From: Prinia subflava
Taxonomy: Eukaryota; Chordata; Aves; Passeriformes; Cisticolidae
Direction: 5' to 3'
Assembly: GCF_021018805.1 (NCBI RefSeq)
Contig: NC_086254.1
Span: 29,883,300 to 29,947,299, forward strand
Length of the DNA: 64,000 nucleotides
In this document: positions 1 to 20,900 of the stretch, piece after piece
Numbering within the stretch: the stretch's first letter is position 1
Layout: each line of letters opens with the position of its first letter
Notes under the pieces: model-generated
Seen by the model: only the letters and a program-made list of their open reading frames with translations
Database searches by the model: none
Told to the model about the DNA's origin: nothing
Program-made: the position numbers and the translations under genes

Positions 1-9078
<9,078 letters not shown>

Positions 9079-9340
9079 CTTGCCGAGGGCGCGTCCGTCC
9101 CGGGGGCGGCGGCGCCGCCGGGCCGAGCCCTGTCCCCGGGGCTGCGCCGCGGTCCCGGCGCCGCCGCGCTGCGGAGCTCTTCCCTCGCGCGGAGGGCGCC
9201 GCGCGCCGAGGCGGTGCCGCGGCTCGCCCGGAGCCTCCCCCGCCCGGCGGAGGGATCCCGGCCCGCGCGCACCCCCCAAGTTTTTTTCCCACGGTTCATT
9301 CCCAAACTGCGCGGGCGGGGCCGGACCCGCCGGGACCCCG

Positions 9341-9568
9341 CGGGACCCCCGGCACGGCCGGGACCCCCCCGTGCTGCCCCGCCGGGACCCCCCGTGCTGC
9401 CCCGCGGGACCCCCGGCACCGCCGGGACCCCCCCGTGCTGCCCCGCCGGACCCCCGGCACCGCCGGACCCCCCCGTGCTGCCCCGCCGGACCCCCGGCAC
9501 CGCCGGGACCCCCCCGTGCTGCCCCGCCGGACCCCCGGCACCGCCGGGACCCCCCCGTGCTGCCCTGC
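9341..9568. repeat. GC-rich minisatellite, 40-42-bp unit, upstream of VSTM2L ATG
   Basis: Five copies starting at about 9341, 9405, 9447, 9487 and 9528, with a half-length copy at about 9383. Each copy has the blocks GGACCCCCGGCACCGCC and CCCCCCCGTGCTGCCCCGCC. Copies differ at only a few bases, suggesting recent expansion. On the VSTM2L sense strand the unit carries G runs of 4, 7 and 5. It lies 263-490 bp upstream of the start codon, in the promoter or 5' UTR. Confidence 0.92.
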
Positions 9569-9981
9569 CGGGCCCTCGCTCCGCAGCGCCGGGACACCCC
9601 GATACCGCCCCACCGGGACACCCCCGCTGTGCCCCACACCGCCGGGAGCCCCCGGAACCCCGGGGTTCCTGGCACCCCCCCACCCGGACGCCTCCTCTGC
9701 ACTGCCGGGACCTGGCGGGACCCGCCGGCACCGCCGCGCCCACGGGACCCTCGGCACCCCCAGGGCCCCCCGTCCCGCCTGAGACCACCCGCACGGCCGG
9801 AGCCCCGCGGCACCCACAGGTCCCAGCAGGGAAAGGTTTCTCCCTGGCATCCCCGGCGGGCCCGGCCCCCGCTCCCGGCGGGGCGAGACCCCGGGCACCG
9901 CCGGTCCCGGCGGGGGAGCCTTCAGCACCCGGGACAGCGTCCGGGACAGCACCCGGGGCAGACGGCAGCTCCGCCCGACCA

Positions 9982-10041
9982 GCCCGGTACGGAACGGCCC
10001 GGTACGGCACGGCCCAGTACCGCTCAGCCCAGTGCGATCCA
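9982..10041. repeat. 15-bp tandem repeat, about 4 copies
   Basis: Units of the form GCCCGGTACGGAACG starting at 9982, 9997, 10012 and 10027, diverging progressively toward the right. It marks the right edge of the CpG island. Confidence 0.8.
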
Positions 10042-10845
10042 GTTCATCTCAGCACGGCCCCAGTGCCCCGCGGTTGTGGTGCCCGGTGCTGCGGCTTCAC
10101 CGCAAGTGCCAGGGCCCCTCTGGGGCAGTTCGAGGGGTTTTTGAAATGTGTACAGGAAGAGCAAGGACACAGGTCCCAATGTGTATGCAGACTGTGCAAG
10201 ATTTGTCTCAAAATGAAAAACCTGCAGCTGGGGTGGACTGCAAGCTCACACAAACTCTCAGAGCCCAGCTGAAGTGTGGCCAGTGGCACCAGAGAGAGCT
10301 GGAACAGCCACCCTGCCCCTGCCATGAGCAGGATTTCATGGAACCGTAGGATCCTGATGTCCCTTTGGGTGCACAAATCCTGAGGCCAAACACACCAACA
10401 GCACCAACACTTCCAGAGCTGCACCTCACAGCAGGTCACAACCACAGCACCAGCACCTGAGCAGTCCATACACCTCTTCTGAAAAGCCTAAAATTCACCA
10501 AGGGGCCCAGGGGTGCTGTATCCCTGTTCTAAGCACTGGCCTCAGCACAGAGCAGGGCGTCACTCATACCAGAGTATCTGTATGCAACAGAGCAATCAAA
10601 AGGATATTATTTGCTCTCTAGATAAACAGAAAAAATCAGATTATTTCAGGTGTTTTCTGCCATGAGATGACAGATGTTGGCTGCAAAGAGATTCTTTAAA
10701 TTGGATTTGAAAATACTGACTGTATTTCCTCAGCCTTCCCTTGGCAGGGCTCCAGAAGGAGTGGGGGTATTCTTCCCAGTCCCCTCCAGCAAGGCAGGTC
10801 CCTGGCCAGGAGCTGTGCTGCCTCGTACCTACATTACCAATCAAT

Positions 10846-10849
<4 letters not shown>

Positions 10850-10890
<41 letters not shown>
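10850..10890 (+). repeat. Poly(A) tract, 41 bp
   Basis: Uninterrupted run of 41 A residues. GTACCT occurs shortly before it (about 10826) and just after it (about 10894), which could be a short target-site duplication of a retroposed fragment, but no recognisable body precedes the tail. Confidence 0.95.
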
Positions 10891-10893
<3 letters not shown>

Positions 10894-11284
10894 GTACCTG
10901 CTGCAGCATTTGCTGCATGTCAGAATCAAGCCTGGCTGAGAGCAGAGCATTGATCTCTGCCCAAGTTCATTACTCCCTCTGGAGTTAAAAGCTGAGGGAA
11001 GGAGGGAGCAGCGGTGACAGACAAATGGGTGTCACAGCCATGCCCGGCTGCACTGAGAAGTTTCCATGGCCGGTTGGGATCAGGGATGGCAGGATGGCTG
11101 CTCTGGGATGGCAACAGCAGCAGTGGCAGAGGAGTTTGGGTGTCCCAAGGTAAAGGTGCCTGGAGCTGCTGAGCAAACACAGCAGTGTCAGGGAGCAGCT
11201 CTGGGCTGGATCCTGACAAAGCAAAAGCACCAGATCTCCCAGAGGTGTGTGTGGAGGCAAAACCCATCCACTGAAACAGGAGAA

Positions 11285-11385
11285 TTCATGTACCAAAGGA
11301 TGGGGTTCATTAACTCCCAAAATAAGGGGTTCCTGCCCTGAAAGAGAGTTCATGTACTGAAAGATGGGGTTCACTCACAGGATCA
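11285..11385. repeat. Imperfect direct repeat, about 35 bp x2
   Basis: Two copies sharing TTCATGTAC followed by AAAGATGGGGTTCA, about 65 bp apart. Confidence 0.7.
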
Positions 11386-13843
11386 GGTGCAACAGGAGAA
11401 GCAGCAAAGGCCAAGCACTCGTGTGCCCCACATTTTGGGTGACTGGCCCAGTCTCGTGGCTGCTCTGGCCCAGGGTCCATCCTCTGCCTTTGGCCAGCAA
11501 AGGAATAAAAACAAACCCACACTGAAGTGGCAGCTACAAACTGTGCTCCCCCAGACTTGGCACCCCACTTTGCAAAGCACCCACCCACAGGTGCAGCCAG
11601 AGCAGGAGATGTCACCCAGTGGTGACTGCACATTCCAGGCATGGGCAGGGATTCCTGCCTCCAGCCCAGCTCCTGCACCCCGATACGAGGGCAGCACGTC
11701 CCCCACTGGAGGCCAAGGCCATGCAGCTGCACCTCAAGGGCTGGAACCTGCCTGTGCACTATTGGAGATACTTAAATCATGCCAGAAGGAAGCAAAGAGT
11801 ATAAATTCCTCCTGGAGCCAGGAACATCTCCAGAGGCAGAGCCTGAATTAAGTCCCATTTCCAGCAGATTTTCTGCCATCACAGTGTATGAAAAATGAGT
11901 ACTGGGGCTGTGGAAGGCCCAGCAGACAGGGAAGTGCCAGTGCCCACGTCTCAAGTGTGCTGGGAAGGTTTGGTTCTCCTCCTCAATTTTAATCCATCGG
12001 TGACGAGGCCTCGGGCAGGTGCTGCCTGCAGGTGCAGCCATGCGGCCCCAAAGAGCCCCGTGTGCCTGACAGGGGTTCAGGGGGAGGTCACTGACACACA
12101 GAGGTGGGAGCAGAGCCAGCAGCTCCCGGGGCCAAGCCCCCGTCGCATAACGAGGTCCTTATCTGCTCACTCGTTATTGCTCTGAACAGCCTGTGCCTCC
12201 CTCACAGGGCTCCTGTTGCAGCAGAACAGGCCCAGGGACAGGCTCTCGAGGATGAAACACTCCTTATCTCTGTCAGTGCCAGGTTCCTGCCCTGCTCAGT
12301 TCTGCTTGGGGGGGCACTTGCCAGATGGAGGAAACCAGGGGGCACTTCCAAGCACAAAGATCCCAGGGCACAACATCCACCGTGGTCACAGCTTGTGCAC
12401 CCATGAGGTTTGCATGAGAATTCCTGGGACACCTGTCCATCAGGAAAAGGCACCTGCAAAGCTGGAGGGTGCAATGGAACTCAGAAGAGCTGGATGAGGT
12501 TGGAAGGGGATGGGGGTCAGCCAGATCAGCAGCACCTCATGGGGCATCAGCCTCAGTGGGACCCCCAGACCTTGAGGGGCACCTAGAACATCTCCAGGGA
12601 CACAGCTCTAACCTGGACTTGCCCAAGGACACCCAGAACAAAAGCAAGAGCATTGGTTCTTCCTGCTGGCTCTCAAGTGCTGCTCATGCTCATTCCAATG
12701 CCAACACCCCATGTTCCCTTTTGACAGCAAAAGCTGCCCAGCAACTGGAAGAAAAAAACCCTCAAACCCCAAACCCCAGAGCTGCTGAAGCACTAGGGTC
12801 TGCCTCATGCATTATTTTGAAATTCACCTCTTTAAGGGTTCGTGCAGGGGCACCCCAAGGCTCAGCACTGAGCTCTCCTGAGGTTCAGGAGCCAACGCTC
12901 GAATTTGCGTCTGCCTGGGAGAGTGAATTGGGTTGTTCATCTCTCTGACGGGCAGAATAAACACCCTCCACATTGATACCGAGTTCATTTCTGATACTTG
13001 TTTAGAGACTTGACAATTCCTGTATAAAAGGATTTCCTTCCACAGCTGAAGTTTGACATTCCTGCATTATTAGATTATTTGCAAAGGTCTGCGTGCGCTG
13101 CAGGAAAACAATGCTCCCGCCAGGCAACATTAGAGCCTGCTCCTCCACAAATCATCCCGGGCACAGCCAGCCAGTGCCTGTCGGGATCCCCGGAGCAGGG
13201 AGCAGCCAGGGAGGCACCGAGTGGGAGCTCAGGTGAGCAACAACCCACCCACCCCCACCATGACAGCCACAACAGCATCAAAAATAACACTGAGAAGGAG
13301 AGGGATTTGGGTAGAGGGAACCCCGCTCAGGACACCAGCACCACCATGGGCTCCTGGTGTCACTGCCAGCATAGCCCTTCCCAATGGCACAACCTGGCTG
13401 GGAGAGCAGTGGGAACGTTTCTGGGCAGGGACATGCAGTGTCTTTGTTCCCCTGCCTGGCATGGAATGGCCACAGCCCTGTGTCCCTGGCCCCCCACCCT
13501 GGGGAGCCCTGGGAGTCCCAGCACAATGTGGGAAAGGCAGCAGGAAGCCCCTACCCCATCCTCCCCAGCACGTGGGGGCTTTGGGACTCAAAGGCCTCTG
13601 CCCAGAGCAGCCCCTGCACAGGGAATCTCCAAAGCATAAAATTCAGAAGAAAATGCCTTGAAAAGAATTATTTCTTCAGAGAACTCAAGCCTGTTTCCAG
13701 GCCATTAACTCCTTCCTCTGCAGAACCCACCACCAGGTTCCCAATGGAGAGGAGCAACATCACAGGTGTCCCTCTTTGTGGAACAGTTCCCTCTTTCCAG
13801 ACCATTAGGCACCAAAAAAATTATATGTAAAAAAACAAACAAA

Positions 13844-13856
13844 CCCCCCCCCCCCC
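13844..13856 (+). repeat. Poly(C) tract, 13 bp
   Basis: Run of 13 C residues after an A-rich aaacaaacaaa stretch; the length is likely polymorphic or prone to sequencing error. Confidence 0.95.
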
Positions 13857-14620
13857 ACAAACTAACCAGCCCTTCCCCTTCCAAATAATTCCCTGCCCCA
13901 GGAGAAAAGCTCTCCCTGAGAGCAAGGCCTTAAAAGAAAAAAAAAATTTAAAAAATCAATAGTGTAAGTGACTTATTTTGCAGCTGATGGTTTGTTCCCA
14001 GTGCTGACAGCCTCTTGCAGTATTCAGCACAGCCTCAGTCCCTCCACTGGGATATCAGGAGATGTTCCTCAGCCATGATTTACACTCATTTCTCCCCGTT
14101 TAGGGAGGCTCAGCCGGGAGTGGAGCTGAAGATGGATTTGGACACACAGTGAGGATGGTCAGTGCCTGTCTCCCGTGGGCAGGGGGAAATACCATCAGCT
14201 CCTGCCACTCCCAACAGGAGGAAAACAGTGTTCCCACCCTCCCTGATACTGCCAGCACTGGGGCTCCCACCCTGTCACCCGCTGCAGGGATGGTGTCACC
14301 GTCCCTCTCCCTCCCCCTTCCCACATCAGGATTTCACCAGCCAAGCCCAACCTGGCCTCAGCCCAACCAAACCCCACCATGGCAAGCACCTCCATGGGGC
14401 AGAGGAGTTTTATGATCCCAAAGACTGAAGACAGCATCTCCCTCATCCTTTGCTGCTTTCCTGCTTTTAAATCCTGCACTGGTGCCCAGCAGCCTCGTGC
14501 ACCCGGTACCAAACCTGGATCAGTGCCCTGGCACAGTCCAGATGTCCGGGTGACAGGCTCATCCCTGCCTGCAGCAGGCATTGCCCACAGCTCCCCTCAG
14601 CCTGAGACAGCCTTGGCATC

Positions 14621-14676
14621 CCCAGGGTCAGAGCTCCCACTACTGCACCCCAGGGTCAGAGCTCCCAGCACTGCAC
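14621..14676. repeat. 28-bp tandem duplication
   Basis: Two adjacent copies of a 28-bp unit beginning CCCAGGGTCAGAGCTCCCA, differing at about one base, followed by a partial third. Confidence 0.85.
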
Positions 14677-17540
14677 CCCAAGGTCCTGCTGCAGGGTGCT
14701 GTGCTGGAGAACACCCTCCCAGCTCCTTTCTCCTGGAGGGCAAGTCTCCTGCTTCCCATCACCAGAGTGCCTCATCCATCATGTTCCCTCTAATTACCTT
14801 CTCATTTACCTCTTTAGTCAAATCTGTTTACAGTCAGAGACAAGAAAGCACAGCCCAGGGAGGGGTACAATGGAGAGGGGTCTCTGTCCCTGCATGTTCC
14901 GCTGCCCTGTGGCGAGGCTGGCCCAGTACTCTGAGAGCAGAGTGGGCAGGAGAGTGTGGCTCAACACAATGAGGGCTCACAGAGGAGCCAAGGCCACCAC
15001 ACTCCTGTCACCCAGTCCCTGCCATCACTCCCAGCAGCCCAGAGTCCCACGGGTGCTGCCTGTGGGTTGTGCCACTCCTGCATCCTCTCCCAAAACCCAC
15101 ATTTATCTCATAAGCCAACAGTGATCCTGCTGATGCAGGGCCACAGACCCAGCAAGGTTAAACCAGGGCACAAATCCCCCTGGCTGCAGCCTATGGATGC
15201 TTCCTCAAGGAAATCTGTCATTAGCTCCACCTTTTAATCCTCCCTCAATTACAATAACATCATTCTCCACAACTGCCAAGTCTCGGGGTGCCCATCCTCA
15301 CTCCTCGAAGGCTTTTCTGTGCTGCTCAATATGACAGCACAAATGAGCTGGCCAGGAGCAGCACATTAAGCTGAATAATTACCTTAATTAATAACAGTGT
15401 GCCCAGGTGGGCCCCCAGCCTGTCCCAAGGACCAGGAGGATCCAGTGTTTCCCAGCAGTGGGGTGTGGGGCCAGAGTGGAGGTGCATGGCAAGACCTGCT
15501 GTGATTACCAGGACCAGAATTGACTGGGCTCCTTTGGAGCAGTGGGGTTCCTCCCTCTGAAAGAGCTTGGAAATTAGAAGAGAATAATTTGTCATCCACC
15601 TTGTAAAAGCCTGATTTGCAGGAACCATCTCTGCACAAATTCCTCAGTAACATCTTGAGCACCCTCATCCATCACAGGGACAGTGGCTGGGCTGGGTGGG
15701 ATGGGCACACTGCCATTCCTTAATCCCACAAATGCTTCTTTCAGCTGGGAAAGACAAAAGTGCTCACGGCAAGGCATTCCTGCTCCCCAGGTACAGCAGG
15801 TGTGGCACTACAGCCCCGAGAACTGTGAGGGACAGTGCAGGGGTGGCCCTGCAGAGGGAACACCACCTGCCAGGAGGTTGCTGAGGCCCTGGCCCCATCA
15901 CAGGCTGTGCCCATTCCCTCTCCTGATCCAGGACAGCACGGACTGCTCCCTTTCCTGCTCCCCAGGGTGTCCAGGGAACCCACACACCCCACCACCACGC
16001 CTTTGGTCCCTGCAGCCCCTGCCCCTTGCTGTGAATGCTTCCAACTAGAGTTCACTGGCACAACCCACTGTGGCAGTGTTGGACACTTCTCTCCCAGCAG
16101 GTGCTGCAGGAGTTTTCCCCATCTGAGAGGAGCCAACTCGGAGCAGGAATCATGCACTGCACACCCACAGCAGCTCACCAGCTGTGCATGGAAATGATCA
16201 CATGTATACACACACATGTGCAGCAAACAGCAAGATCAAGTTTAAAATGTACACTCGGTTTTATAAACTTTCCTTGCCCTTAGGCAGCTCATTGAAGTTT
16301 TCTCAAGACCTTCCCTGCTCTTTTCTCCCCCGGATACGTGGCCCCACTTCTCAGCTGAAGCCGTTCCACATTCACTAAGTCCCCTTTCTGCCCTGCCTCA
16401 AACTCTGTCTTACATCATTCCCTTTCTCCCATGCTCCTCCAAACAAGTGAGGTGTGAGGGGACAGCCAGTCACCTTCCAGGGGAAACCAGAGACCAGCTC
16501 TGACCAGAACTCCATTGGTGTGGAAAGGAAATAATTCCCAGACTCAAGTAAAAACCTAAACACGCCTGAAAGCTAAAGGAAAAACATCTTGAAGGAAGCA
16601 GGTTGAAAATAGAAGAAATAAATGAGGAATTTGACAAGTTCTGCACAAAAAATGTATTTTTGCAGTTTTTGTGGCTGCTGAAACCATGACTTCCATGCTG
16701 ATCCCCTGAACACAAGTGTTCAATAGTGCCAGGCCAGCAGTGCCTGTGCAGCCAGGACTGAAGGAAGCCTTTAAGCTTCCCTGACAATGCATTTTTCTTG
16801 GAGATAAAAAATGAATGCTGCCAGCATGCAAATCTCTCTAAATTAGGCACGGCCCAGCTTGCGGGAGCCACGATGGCTTGTGATGACAGTCATTAACTTC
16901 AGCAGCAGAAAAGAGGATGCAGGAAAATATCCTCTGCTACCTCCTGTCCCAGTTGGGAGTCCCGGATCAGGGAAGCACCGGAGTCTGGCACAATGACACC
17001 CCAAACCACACTGTGGTGCAGAGGGTGATGAGAACGAGCTGTGGCCCCTTCCCCTGGGGCAGGCAGGGCTACTCCTCTGCTCTCAGGGACTTGCTGCTGC
17101 TCCAAGAGCCAAGCTCCCTCTCCAGGAACCACAACACTGGTTTTCAACTGAACAAGCACAGCCAAGACCCAAAGCTGACTGCAAAAGGAAGACGATGGAA
17201 TTTGGGCATGTCACTGCTTAGCTCCCCTCACCCTTAGTTCTGGGTAAAACCCCAAGGGATTCATTCCCTCTTCTCCCTCTTCAGGAGGGAACAGTGACCA
17301 GCCTGTGCCAGAACCTACTTTCAATTCCCACTCACCTTTGGGAGGATTTAACAGGAATGGCTGATGTGGCCAATTCCTGGATCTCTTCTGCCACTGGAGA
17401 AGGGATGAACTGGACACACACCACCACCTCAGCCTCCCTGGTTCCCATCAGAGCAAGGGTTGTACGTTTTCATTAATGGATCAGGCTGGAATAACCTGCA
17501 AACAGTCTCTCAAACCATCCAGGCTTCCTCTGTGCCCTCC

Positions 17541-17600
17541 CTGCCATGCATACATTTGTATTCATTTTTATATTTGTATTTCATATTTGTATTGTTTCAC
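17541..17600. repeat. AT-rich low-complexity tract with TTTGTATT motifs
   Basis: Several imperfect repeats of the TTTGTATT motif just downstream of the CTNNBL1 3' end. Confidence 0.6.
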
Positions 17601-17729
17601 ACTGATCCTTGGCAGCTTGATTTAGGGGGAAAAAGATTAAAAAGATGGGAACCTCATGCTGGCTTTGTGCTGGCTATGCAGCTGCAGCCTCACTCACAGA
17701 AAACACTGCTCAAATAACAAACCAGGAAC

Positions 17730-17883
17730 TAAAAAAAAGCAAACTATCTTTAATATCTCCCAAATCCCATTTAGAAGCAGTTTCATAGAAACATCACTTT
17801 CATCGTGCAACAGAGGCTGGAGGAGGGGCAGAAGGAGGGAGAACTGGCGCCACGTCCTTGTGGGCAGACACAGAGGTGTCTCC
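17730..17883 (-). terminator. CTNNBL1: CTNNBL1 3' UTR and polyadenylation signal
   Basis: Short 3' UTR of about 150 nt. An ATTAAA hexamer on the minus strand lies at 17754-17749, followed by a T-run (TTTTTTTT) and a GT-rich stretch (GGTTTGTTATTT) suitable as a downstream element. Cleavage is inferred near 17730. No AATAAA closer to the stop. Confidence 0.6.
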
Positions 17884-17972
17884 TCAGAAATTCTCCAGCA
17901 GATCCAGGATCCGTTTCTGCTCGCTCTCCCGGAACTCCGGGTTCTTCCCGTCCCCGATGTTCTCCGCGTACT
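17884..17972 (-). CDS. CTNNBL1: CTNNBL1 exon 16, terminal coding part
   Basis: Completes E535 and encodes residues 536-563: YAENIGDGKNPEFRESE to ILDLLENF, then TGA at 17886-17884. Acceptor ctgcag|AGTACG. The bases around the terminal exon are more GC-rich than the adjoining introns. Confidence 0.96.
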
Positions 17973-20900
17973 CTGCAGGGAGAGAGCAGAGGGACACAGG
18001 CCTTGAGTGCTACAGGAACAAAGGAAGGGCAGCAACAACTCCTGCAGACACCACAGCAGAATCTACACCCACAGTGCTGCAAACAGCCAAATGGGAATTA
18101 ATGCAAGGAGCATTGATGGTTTTCCTGCCCATCCCCAGTGTTAAAGCTTTGCATAACAAGCACCTGCTGACACTCAGTAAAGCTTTTGTGGCAGACAGAG
18201 GCAGAGAACTCCCTGCTCTGGTCCAAGCAGACACCAGCACCCAGGAGCACCCATTCCCTGGCATGGGAATCATGGCATTATGCCCAAGAAATGCAAACAG
18301 TACCATAAATCACGGCAAATCACCTGCTTCCTTTGGACCCCTTTGGAACATTGAGTGTCATCAGGAAAGGAGGGCCCTGTGACAACTGTTAATCATTCCC
18401 AGTCCTGGATTTAACCTGCCTGCTGTCCAAGCATCCTGAATGAGGACTTTTGCCAAGGAGACCCCAATTCCTCCATCTACCAGTGCTTTTAATCACACAG
18501 AAGAAAAGCCACCAGTTCAGCTTTAACTACAATCCAAACTCCTTGTCATAAGGCAGAGGACACCAGACACTGACCACGGCCTTACCCATCCATGCACATG
18601 GCCAAACACCACAGAACTAAACATTCCCTCTGGAGCTCTCCTTCCTGATATTCATTTGGAGCTGGCAGCTCTTACCCCCTACCAGCTCCCTCCCTCCTGC
18701 AACCAGAACCTGCGTTTTCAAAGACGGTTTAAAAAGAAAAAATGAAACGCAGGTTCTGAGCTGAAGCAAGGAGCTGAACAAATCTGAGGAAATCAGGAGC
18801 AGCCTGATGGTTAAGACAGCACTTCCCTGCCTCCGCCTGCTTGCATTCTTTTCCTTCTTCCAAACAAACAGAACAGCTTGTATTCAGCACTGAATGGTAA
18901 GTTGCTGTAGAAAGTTTGCTTTAATATTTATACGTTTAGCACAGCCACACGCTCTGAGCTCCATCAAAGCCTTTGTTACAGGAGCACTGAAAGCAGTAAG
19001 GACAGGCAGAAGTTAGCTGATGTGGGAGTCTTCCCTCCTGTGTGTACACACTCTCTCTCTCTCTCTCTCTCTCCATGTAAAAGCAGTAGAGTTCTCTGCC
19101 AAGACTCTAGGAAAAATATTTCTAATCTTCATAAACCGCTCCATTACCTGTAACATGAGCAGGTGGTAATGCTGAGGTTTGCTGCAGGTGAACCTGAGCT
19201 GATCACTGTCCAGCAAAGGACCAGCTCAGACCACCTTCCCTCCATGGAGGAGCTGCTCCCCACAGCTCTTAAAAGCAGCAGAAAGCTCCCTCAAGGATGG
19301 ATTCCTCGTAGCTCCCTGTGCATGGACTGATGGCTGTGCATGCTTTGGCCAAGGGCTGCACTGGGAATCCAAACCTCAGGCAGGAGATGATCCCAGTGCA
19401 CAGGGATGGGGCCCCCTTCCCAGGCAAGGCTGGCACTGAGCTCAGGCTCCCCTGTCCCTGAGGCAGCACCAGAGCCTTCTGTCAGCAGCGTGCCCCAGGA
19501 GCTGGTGGAGGAGCCAGCTCTGTCCCTAGCAGCCCCTTCCATGCTCCATCAGGGAAGTGTCTCTGGAAAAGCCACAGTGGATGCGAGTGCTGGAGCTCAC
19601 TGCAGCCCAAGGGCAGCACTTCCCACCTGCAGGGGCCTCTCCAAGCCCAGGTGAGGGACACCACAGTCTCCAAGCCTGGCATAGCCAGCAGCTCTGCCCC
19701 CAGCTGTAAGGATGGCCAGACTGCCTGGACTAGGGCACAAGCAGGGAGCTGCTGCGTGCCACTAAAGACACTGCCCTTCCTTTGTACCAGGAGATCACCC
19801 AAACAAAAACAAGACACAAATCCTTCTTATCTTGTCCAAAACTCAGCATTTCTCCTTCTAAACACCTAGGCTTTGTAAGACTAAAACTCCAAGGCAGTGA
19901 CTCCAAGGCAGAATGTTTACTGGGTTATGACAGCTGTTAATACTCATTTGAAGCATTAGCAGCTTGAAGACACCAGATAAAACCCCCAGAACTAGGCTTA
20001 AAAAAGTAAATCTCTGACTCAGATTTTATGTATTTACTTTTTTATTTAAAATGCCACCACTACACTGAGACTGCTAAAAAAAAATCAAATGTAAGCTGCC
20101 CCTGCCAACAGTTAACCAGAGCTTACACACTGCTGTAGCTACACAAAGGGAAAGAGCCCAAGATTGGTTTCTGCTTCATTAGACAAAATACAATGGTTAC
20201 AGAACAGTAAAAATCAATTGGGAAATACTGAGGCTTGTAATGGATATTGGAAGCTCTGGAGCCTGCACAGATGGAGGCACCATGAGCCAGACTGAGCTCC
20301 ATCCTCAGAGCACACTGACCCTTCCTTTGTGTTTACCTGTGCTAACAGGCTTGGACTGGAATGTGCAGCAGACATTCCACAAGCTCCCAGTGTGCCCACT
20401 CACCTGACACCAGGTGTGAGGGGAGGGGCCTCAGCAGGAGCAGCTCTGACACAGCTCCTGGGAGAGCCAGGATCAATGGCTAGTCCCTCTGGATCAGTGA
20501 GGAACAGGGAGATTTGCCATTCCAGAGCCAAGTATCACTTCAGAGGCCTGTGCTTCACTCCATTCCCAATGACAGATGGAGACCAGGCAGCTCCCCAAGA
20601 TACAGACACTGCTGCCATCCCAAACCCAGCCTCCATCCCCAAAGCATCTCCCTAGCCAAGGCACACACCACTCGGTTGTTTTCTTCCAAAGCATAAACTA
20701 ACTGTCCTGTTGCAAGAAATGCTTGATCTTCCAGAAAAAGGAAGTGTGGGAGGACTGGTCAGCCTGCAGAAATGCATTAATGAGCCTCCCGTTATTCCCT
20801 GCCCACTCCTCCCCCTTGAAAGCTCTACCATAAGAAAACAGTCTCGCTTCCTTGCTTGCATCGTAAGTAATTCTGAGCCACCCCAAGGGATCCATCAGCT

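Larger units (their letters stand above)
10050..17729. other. Intergenic region between VSTM2L promoter and CTNNBL1 3' end
   Basis: About 7.7 kb. No coding exon recognised on either strand. It contains a 41-bp A tract, a 13-bp C tract, a 28-bp tandem duplication, a pair of imperfect direct repeats and AT-rich low-complexity stretches. The rest is unremarkable unique-looking sequence. Confidence 0.75.

Noticed and set aside
12147..12177. Inverted ATAACGAG/CTCGTTAT 8-bp repeat around a GATA-type core
   Set aside because: Arms of 8 bp with a 15-nt spacer are expected by chance in 64 kb; no other support.
10050..17729. An additional gene between VSTM2L and CTNNBL1
   Set aside because: None of the frames here shows a recognisable protein family or paired splice sites with conserved coding sequence.
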